NCBI GenBank assembly: GCA_002421425.1
Contig: DIJZ01000002.1
Coordinates: 18,278-82,277 of the forward strand
Length of the DNA: 64,000 nucleotides
From: Caldifarciminota bacterium UBA5631
Lineage (GTDB): Bacteria; Hydrothermota; Hydrothermia; UBA1063
Direction of reading: 5' to 3'
Part shown: piece by piece, positions 59,385 through 64,000 of the stretch
How positions within the stretch are numbered: position 1 is the stretch's first letter
How the letters are laid out: each line of letters opens with the position of its first letter
Notes under the pieces: generated by a model
Told to the model about the DNA's origin: nothing
The model's database searches: none
Seen by the model: the letters and a program-made list of their open reading frames with translations, nothing else
Translations under genes and position numbers: made by a program

Positions 59385-61104
59385 ATTTCTTAACAATTGG
59401 GATTTCAATTGTGAAGGTTGTTCCCTGGCCAACTTTGCTTATTACCTCAATGTTTCCGCCTAAAGACTTTACAGCGTGCTTCACGATAGCAAGACCTAGA
59501 CCAAAACCTGCTCCTCTGGATTTATCAAGTGTAAAGAATCTCTCAAATATTTTAGTCGTGAATTCTTCCGGTATCCCCGGACCCGTATCAGATACGGATA
59601 ATAAAATCTTCTCCCCCTCAATTGTAACACAAAGTTTGATACTTCCTTCCTCTGTAAATTTAACCGCATTATCAAGGAGATTCACTAACGTCATTTTTAG
59701 TTTTTCCGGATCGGTGCTAACGGGGCCACTGGCTTTTACATCCACTTCAAAATTTAAGCCTTTGCTTTTCGCATAATGCTCAAAGGGCTGGGCAATAGAC
59801 TTCACAAGATCTTCAATATTCACCTCCTGCAGAGAAATCTCGGGGATATTTTCCATTTTCGATAGCGCGTTGAGTTTTTCAACAAGCTCTTGAAGGTCCT
59901 TTGTAGCATCAAGTAGCTTTTCAAGATAGGTTCTAATGTTTTTGTCCTTGCATTCGTCCAGTGCTGTTTCAGAATAGCCCTTGATTATGGTTAAAGGGGT
60001 TCTCAAGTCGTGGGAAACGTAATTAATCAGGTCTCTCTTAATTCTTTCTTTTTCTACAGTATCGGTGATATCCATTGCAATAATGAGGACGTGCTTTAGA
60101 TCTTTTAACTTTTTGACAGAAACTTGAAATTGCCTTCCATCTTTTCTCAAGGAAAAGCGAAATTCGTCTTTGGTCTCAGTTCTGAAAGCCGCGCGTACAT
60201 TTTCGTAGATTTCGGGATCGGTGAAATCCGATAGAGTAAGATTCTCATCATCCAGTCTCTTTGATAGAAAAAGTTTTTTGAACTCCTGGTTTGCGTATAT
60301 GAATGTTCTATTTACATCAACCATCGCCAGTGGGAATGGGACGGATTCAAGAATGAAGTTGATCTCAGCTTCCCTCTGTGTGAGTTCAGTAAAAGTCTGC
60401 TTTATCCTGTCGATCATCTCGTTAAAGTACTCTGCAAGCAGCCACAGGTAATCCTTACCTTTTCTCAGAATTCTCACGCTCAGGTTGTTTTTGGAAAGTT
60501 CTTTAAATGCCAGGACGAACTCCCGGATATCCCTCCTGTATGTAGCGTCCACTGCAATAAGGGCGGCTATGCTCAACATAAACAAAATCACGCTCGCTAA
60601 TAGAAGCCTTTTGCGTGTGCTGGAGAGCGCGCTGACGATCTTACTTTCTGGCTCGCTTACTCTCAAGATTGCAACGATCTTGTTATCATCCTTGATGGGG
60701 ACGGCGCAGTAAAGCATTCTGGTTCTCAGGGTTTGGCTATATCTCAAAGAGAATCCTACAGAATCCATCAATGCTGAGGAAATTTCGGGTCTCCATTTAT
60801 GATTGTCCATAAGCGATGGATCTTCTCTCGTATCAATTAGTACCTTTCCTGAAGAGTCAATTATAGTAAACCTCTTCGCCGTTTTTCTGTCAATGGTGCT
60901 CAGTATTAAGTGCAGTCTGTCCAGATTGTCTTTCTCGAAGTTGAATTCCTCCTGACTCAGAAGTATCGAATACGCAAAATCCTGTAATTCTTTTTTGTGG
61001 AACTCTACAGAATTTCTATATAGTAGTTTAAAAGTATTTAGTGTTAGAAGAAGGGTAATGGTAAATAGTGGAATGACAATATAAATGAAAATACGCTTTG
61101 TCAT
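59380..61104 (-). CDS. phoR: PhoR-like sensor histidine kinase
   Basis: 574 residues: N-terminal helix (about 5-27), extracytoplasmic sensor domain (about 30-165), second helix (about 167-190), HAMP-like linker, PAS domain (about 245-350), then HisKA with VSHDLRTPLTIIKGYSE and HATPase with N box LVNLLDNAVKF, DTGPGIP and GFGLGLAI. It phosphorylates the PhoB-like regulator encoded immediately upstream (4-base overlap). The presence of an extracytoplasmic domain is unlike E. coli PhoR and closer to Gram-positive PhoR/WalK types. Confidence 0.9.
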   Translation of the reverse strand: MTKRIFIYIVIPLFTITLLLTLNTFKLLYRNSVEFHKKELQDFAYSILLSQEEFNFEKDNLDRLHLILSTIDRKTAKRFTIIDSSGKVLIDTREDPSLMDNHKWRPEISSALMDSVGFSLRYSQTLRTRMLYCAVPIKDDNKIVAILRVSEPESKIVSALSSTRKRLLLASVILFMLSIAALIAVDATYRRDIREFVLAFKELSKNNLSVRILRKGKDYLWLLAEYFNEMIDRIKQTFTELTQREAEINFILESVPFPLAMVDVNRTFIYANQEFKKLFLSKRLDDENLTLSDFTDPEIYENVRAAFRTETKDEFRFSLRKDGRQFQVSVKKLKDLKHVLIIAMDITDTVEKERIKRDLINYVSHDLRTPLTIIKGYSETALDECKDKNIRTYLEKLLDATKDLQELVEKLNALSKMENIPEISLQEVNIEDLVKSIAQPFEHYAKSKGLNFEVDVKASGPVSTDPEKLKMTLVNLLDNAVKFTEEGSIKLCVTIEGEKILLSVSDTGPGIPEEFTTKIFERFFTLDKSRGAGFGLGLAIVKHAVKSLGGNIEVISKVGQGTTFTIEIPIVKKS

Positions 61105-61781
61105 ACCTGAAGCTCCATCCTGTAACCTCTTCCTCGAATACTTCGAATGTACTTCGAAGCCACCCCGAGTTTCTTTCTCAGGTTTACTACGTGGACATCT
61201 ACAGTCCGTTCACTAATATCTTCATCTGATTTTCCGATTTCTTCCAGTATTCGTTCTCTTGAGCAGACTCTTCCTATTTTTGAGGCGAGAAGGTTTAATA
61301 TCAGGAATTCCGTAGGTGTTAGCTTCACTTCTTTACCTTCTACGTATACTTTCTCCTTGTCAGTATCAATCACAAAGTTTTCTGAGAGCTTTACAATGTT
61401 AGTCTCAATTTTTTCCACTCTTCTTAGGACAGCTTTTACTCTTGATACTAATTCTCGAGGCGAAAACGGTTTAATTATGTAGTCGTCGGCACCCAGTTCA
61501 AGCCCCAGGATTCTGTCAGCTTCTTCCGATCTGGCTGTCAGCATAATAACGGGGATACCTTTATATTCGTCGTGACTCTTAAGGAATTTCAAAAGTTCAA
61601 TGCCATCGTAATCTGGAAGCATTATGTCGAGGATGATAAGGTCAGGGAGTCTTTTTTTTGAAAGTAAATTTAAGAGCTCTGAGGCAAATCCCAATTTCTC
61701 AACGAGAAAATTGGACCTCTGAAGATGAAGAGCAACAAGATCTCTTATTTCCTTATCGTCTTCAACAATAGCTATTAACAT
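61101..61781 (-). CDS. phoB: PhoB-like OmpR-family response regulator
   Basis: 226 residues. The receiver domain has the acidic pair (IVEDDKEIRD), phospho-acceptor Asp in LIILDIMLPDYDG, conserved Thr/Ser and Lys (MLTARSEE, IIKPFSPRELVSRVKAVLRR). The C-terminal winged helix has LTPTEFLILNLLAS and RTVDVHVVNLRKKLG with IRSIRGRGYRM. It would bind the PHO box before the porin-pst operon. Leaderless promoter upstream. Confidence 0.92.
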   Translation of the reverse strand: MLIAIVEDDKEIRDLVALHLQRSNFLVEKLGFASELLNLLSKKRLPDLIILDIMLPDYDGIELLKFLKSHDEYKGIPVIMLTARSEEADRILGLELGADDYIIKPFSPRELVSRVKAVLRRVEKIETNIVKLSENFVIDTDKEKVYVEGKEVKLTPTEFLILNLLASKIGRVCSRERILEEIGKSDEDISERTVDVHVVNLRKKLGVASKYIRSIRGRGYRMELQV

Positions 61782-61787
61782 TGACTA

Positions 61788-61816
61788 ATGATAGGGCTGA
61801 GCTTAAAAGATTTCAA
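61788..61816 (-). promoter_or_regulatory. Leaderless promoter of phoBR
   Basis: Minus strand: TTGAAA (-35), a 17-base spacer, TATCAT (-10), six bases, ATG at 61781. No Shine-Dalgarno and no visible PHO box here, suggesting basal expression. Confidence 0.7.
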
Positions 61817-61901
61817 TGATTTTGTGCGCATCAAAATATTTGAAATCGCGCCAGATAATGAATTTAGTGCGATGGCAATATAATCGGCGGCTGTTCGTTT
61901 T

Positions 61902-62966
61902 CTAAGAAGGCAACGTGTTATATTTCGAAAATAAAAACGTATTTGATGCTCTAAATTTTTTAAGTACTTCAATGACCCTTGCAACGTCTTCTTCATTAAT
62001 ATCTTTGTGGGTGACAAATCTTATGCGGCCCGGACCAAACTGGAGGGCAAGGATTCCGTGATATTCCAGAAAGCCCAATATTTTCTGGGGATCTACGGTG
62101 GTTTCGACGATTACTATGTTTGTTTCCACATCATCGGGATTAATTTTAAGGAATTCAAATTTAGAAAGGCCTTCGACGAGTTTTCGGGCATTTCTGTGGT
62201 CTTCTTCAAGTCTCCAGATCATCTTTTCTAAGGATACAATTCCACAGGCTGCGAGGATGCCGGCCTGTCTCATACCACCGCCAAGGAGTTTCCGCACTCT
62301 TCTGGCTTTTTCGATAAATTCCTTCGATCCACATAGTATTGAGCCAACTGGGGAAGAGAGTCCTTTGGAGAGACAGAACATAAGTGAATCAAGGTTCTTA
62401 GTAAACGCTTTTACATCTACTTTTAGAAAAATGCAGGCATTGAAAATTCTGGCACCATCCATATGCAGAGGCAAGTCTTGCTCTTTGCAAATTTTGTAAA
62501 CTTCGGACACATAATCAGGTGTTAACGTTTTTCCGCCCCAGTAGTTGTGGGTATTTTCAAGGCATACAAGGGAAGTACCGCAGCGGTGAAGTTCCTCTTT
62601 TCTGATTGCCTTTTTTATATCTTCGGGGTCAATTATTCCCCTTTTTGATTTTAAGGGTCTTGGTATGGCCCTGGAGATATACGCTATATGTCCTACTTCT
62701 GAAGTATAAATATGGCACATTTCCTCGAGAATGACTTCGGTTCCTTCCTTCGTCCAGACTCTTACTGCGATAGCATTTCCCATGGTACCTGATGGAACAA
62801 ACAGAGCGGCTTCAAAGCCCGTAATCTCGGCAGCAAGCCTCTCCAGTTTAATCACAGTAGGGTCATCTCCGAATACGTCATCTCCAAGTGGTGCTTTCAT
62901 TATAGCCTCATACATTTCCGGAGTGGGTTTCGTGACAGTATCGCTTCTAAAATCAGAAATTCTCAT
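61902..62966 (-). CDS. ltaE: Low-specificity threonine aldolase
   Basis: 354 residues, fold-type I PLP enzyme cleaving threonine to glycine and acetaldehyde. DFRSDTVTKPTPEMYEAIMKAPLGDDVFGDDPT at the N-terminus is diagnostic; LHMDGARIFNA is the PLP-nitrogen Asp region and FCLSKGLSSPVGS holds the Schiff-base Lys. Also acts in glycine supply in organisms lacking GlyA activity. It is downstream of rph by eight bases, with AGGGGG before the ATG. Confidence 0.93.
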   Translation of the reverse strand: MRISDFRSDTVTKPTPEMYEAIMKAPLGDDVFGDDPTVIKLERLAAEITGFEAALFVPSGTMGNAIAVRVWTKEGTEVILEEMCHIYTSEVGHIAYISRAIPRPLKSKRGIIDPEDIKKAIRKEELHRCGTSLVCLENTHNYWGGKTLTPDYVSEVYKICKEQDLPLHMDGARIFNACIFLKVDVKAFTKNLDSLMFCLSKGLSSPVGSILCGSKEFIEKARRVRKLLGGGMRQAGILAACGIVSLEKMIWRLEEDHRNARKLVEGLSKFEFLKINPDDVETNIVIVETTVDPQKILGFLEYHGILALQFGPGRIRFVTHKDINEEDVARVIEVLKKFRASNTFLFSKYNTLPS

Positions 62967-62974
62967 AAAACCCC

Positions 62975-63682
62975 CTACTTCACTCCCAGAACGTCTTTTT
63001 CTTTCTCAATAATTTCCTTAATGCCTTCCCATGCTAACTCAATCAATTCGTCCAGCTCCTTTCGTTCCAGAGGCCTCTTTTCAGCAGTCCCCTGAATGTC
63101 TATTATTTTTCCACTTTCTGTCATAGTAATATTTAGATCCACCTCTGCCTGAGAATCTTCTTCGTAAGAGAGGTCCAGATGGTACTCGCCATTTACAATT
63201 CCGACAGATACAGAACCTATAAACTCCAATACAGGATTCTCTTTCAGTACTTTCTGTTCAATGAGAAATCTAATAGCGTCGTAGAGGGCAACGAATCCCC
63301 CATTAATTGCCGCCGTTCTCGTCCCGCCATCAGCTTGCAATACGTCGCAGTCTATAATTATTGAGTAATCAGCAATCTTTGAAAGGTCCACAGCGCCTCT
63401 GAGACTTCTTCCGATAATTCTTGAAATTTCCACGGAACGAGAATCCAGTTTTCCAATTCTTGATTCTCTGGGTTTGCGTTCCTGGGTGGATCTGGGAAGC
63501 ATACTGTATTCTGCCGTTATCCAGCCCTGTCCAGCACCCTGCAACCATGCTGGAGGTTTGCTTTGAACCGATGCAGTGCACAATACAATAGTGTTTCCCA
63601 TTTCGATTAGACATGAACCTTCTGGGTTCTTCAAATAGTTTCTCGTAAATTTAATGGGTCTCAATTCCAAAGGTTCCTTCAT
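62975..63682 (-). CDS. rph: Ribonuclease PH
   Basis: 235 residues from ATG 63682. Phosphorolytic 3'-5' exoribonuclease trimming tRNA precursors. ELRPIKFTRNYLKNPEGSCLIEMGNTIVLCTASV, RESRIGKLDSRSVEISRIIGRSLRGAVDL and DCDVLQADGGTRTAAINGGFVAL are canonical. The open frame reaches a GTG at 63688, but AAAGGA is spaced for the ATG two codons later. No C-terminal nucleotidase fusion. Directly follows argS, whose stop it nearly overlaps. Confidence 0.96.
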   Translation of the reverse strand: MKEPLELRPIKFTRNYLKNPEGSCLIEMGNTIVLCTASVQSKPPAWLQGAGQGWITAEYSMLPRSTQERKPRESRIGKLDSRSVEISRIIGRSLRGAVDLSKIADYSIIIDCDVLQADGGTRTAAINGGFVALYDAIRFLIEQKVLKENPVLEFIGSVSVGIVNGEYHLDLSYEEDSQAEVDLNITMTESGKIIDIQGTAEKRPLERKELDELIELAWEGIKEIIEKEKDVLGVK

Positions 63683-63684
63683 AT

Positions 63685-64000
63685 TCACATCCTTTCTGGG
63701 GCTTCGACCCCCAGCAGATTAAGGCCGTTCTTCACCACTGTCTTTACTCCGTATGACAGCAGTAGACGGGCGTTGCTTCTATCCCTGTCCTCCGTCACGA
63801 TTCTGATTTTCTGGTAGTAGCTGTGGTAAAGTTCCGCAAGGTCAAGCAGATACCGAACCAGAAGGTGTGGCTCAAGAGTTCTTGATACGCTCTGCAAAGT
63901 ATCCGGGAAGAGCATTATCTTTCTCATTATGCTGCGTTCCTCTGGTTCAACGAGCAGATTAAATTTTCCTGTTTCGTAGGAGCATCCCTGTTCACTGCCA
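63685..64000 (-). CDS. argS: Arginyl-tRNA synthetase, C-terminal part (runs off window end)
   Basis: About 104 visible codons of the DALR anticodon-binding domain: the frame is open through the window end (reads EQGCSYETGKFNLLVEPEERSIMRKIMLFPDTLQ), then HLLVRYLLDLAELYHSYYQKIRIV, ARLLLSYGVKTVVKNGLNLLGVEAPERM at the C-terminus. The closing GLNLLGVEAPERM is characteristic of ArgRS. The catalytic domain lies beyond base 64000. Operon with rph and threonine aldolase. Confidence 0.93.
   Translation of the reverse strand, partial: GSEQGCSYETGKFNLLVEPEERSIMRKIMLFPDTLQSVSRTLEPHLLVRYLLDLAELYHSYYQKIRIVTEDRDRSNARLLLSYGVKTVVKNGLNLLGVEAPERM

Overview
The window looks like a stretch of chromosome from a diderm, probably thermophilic and anaerobic bacterium of a deep-branching lineage. 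Lipopolysaccharide-export permease (LptF/G), several signal-peptide beta-barrel proteins and a porin indicate an outer membrane. The proteins are rich in Lys, Glu and Ile, and tungstate uptake sits beside molybdopterin genes. I cannot place the organism securely. A candidate phylum such as WOR-3/Hydrothermota would fit, but that is inference. There are no rRNAs, CRISPR arrays or recognisable intact transposases; one tRNA (anticodon CAT) was found.

Layout. 1-3.0 kb (minus): the start of era, an outer-membrane-like protein, LptF/G and DUF2905. 3.0-10.9 kb: molybdenum/tungsten cofactor cluster (MoaC-MOSC fusion, WtpB, WtpC, an AmrS-like radical SAM enzyme, MoeA, MoeA fused to a binding-protein domain, MoaA). 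The matching solute-binding protein WtpA is about 44 kb away at 49.6-50.4 kb. 11-15.8 kb: outer-membrane-type protein, a FolK-Ogt fusion, AsnS and a methyltransferase. 16.8-21.5 kb: a three-gene cassette encoding a DndC-like sulfurtransferase, a HerA-like ATPase and a NurA-like nuclease. It resembles a reduced DNA-sulfur modification or defence system and is the best candidate for an undescribed system. 21.5-29 kb: an accessory module of one small protein and two very large TPR proteins, flanked by direct copies of a decayed gene fragment. 29-32.7 kb: HEAT-like protein, YhfC protease, CstA and a zinc-ribbon membrane protein.

32.9-38.8 kb: an envelope-stress-like operon (GntR, ABC ATPase and permease, DUF4097 proteins, PspC proteins), then the tRNA. 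39.1-46 kb: an NTF2-like protein, an SDR, two tandem CrtI/CrtN-like flavoproteins, a CrtO-like acyltransferase and a CrtQ-like glycosyltransferase. Together these suggest tailoring of a carotenoid or other isoprenoid glycolipid. 46-54 kb: DJ-1, SIMPL, RDD-like, an NSS transporter with its 31-residue MetS-type subunit, WtpA, a PadR/Cys-His-rich/NifX-like trio, PlsY and a ClC channel. 54-62 kb (minus): a complete phosphate regulon in the order phoB-phoR-porin-pstS-pstC-pstA-pstB-phoU, with a recognisable PHO box before the porin. The window ends with threonine aldolase, RNase PH and the 3' part of argS.

A recurring regulatory theme is that many first genes of operons have a -10 hexamer (TATAAT or TAAAAT type) ending exactly 6 or 7 bases before the ATG and no Shine-Dalgarno sequence. 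Genes inside operons usually have GGAGG-type sites. This implies widespread leaderless transcription, and I used it to choose several start codons.
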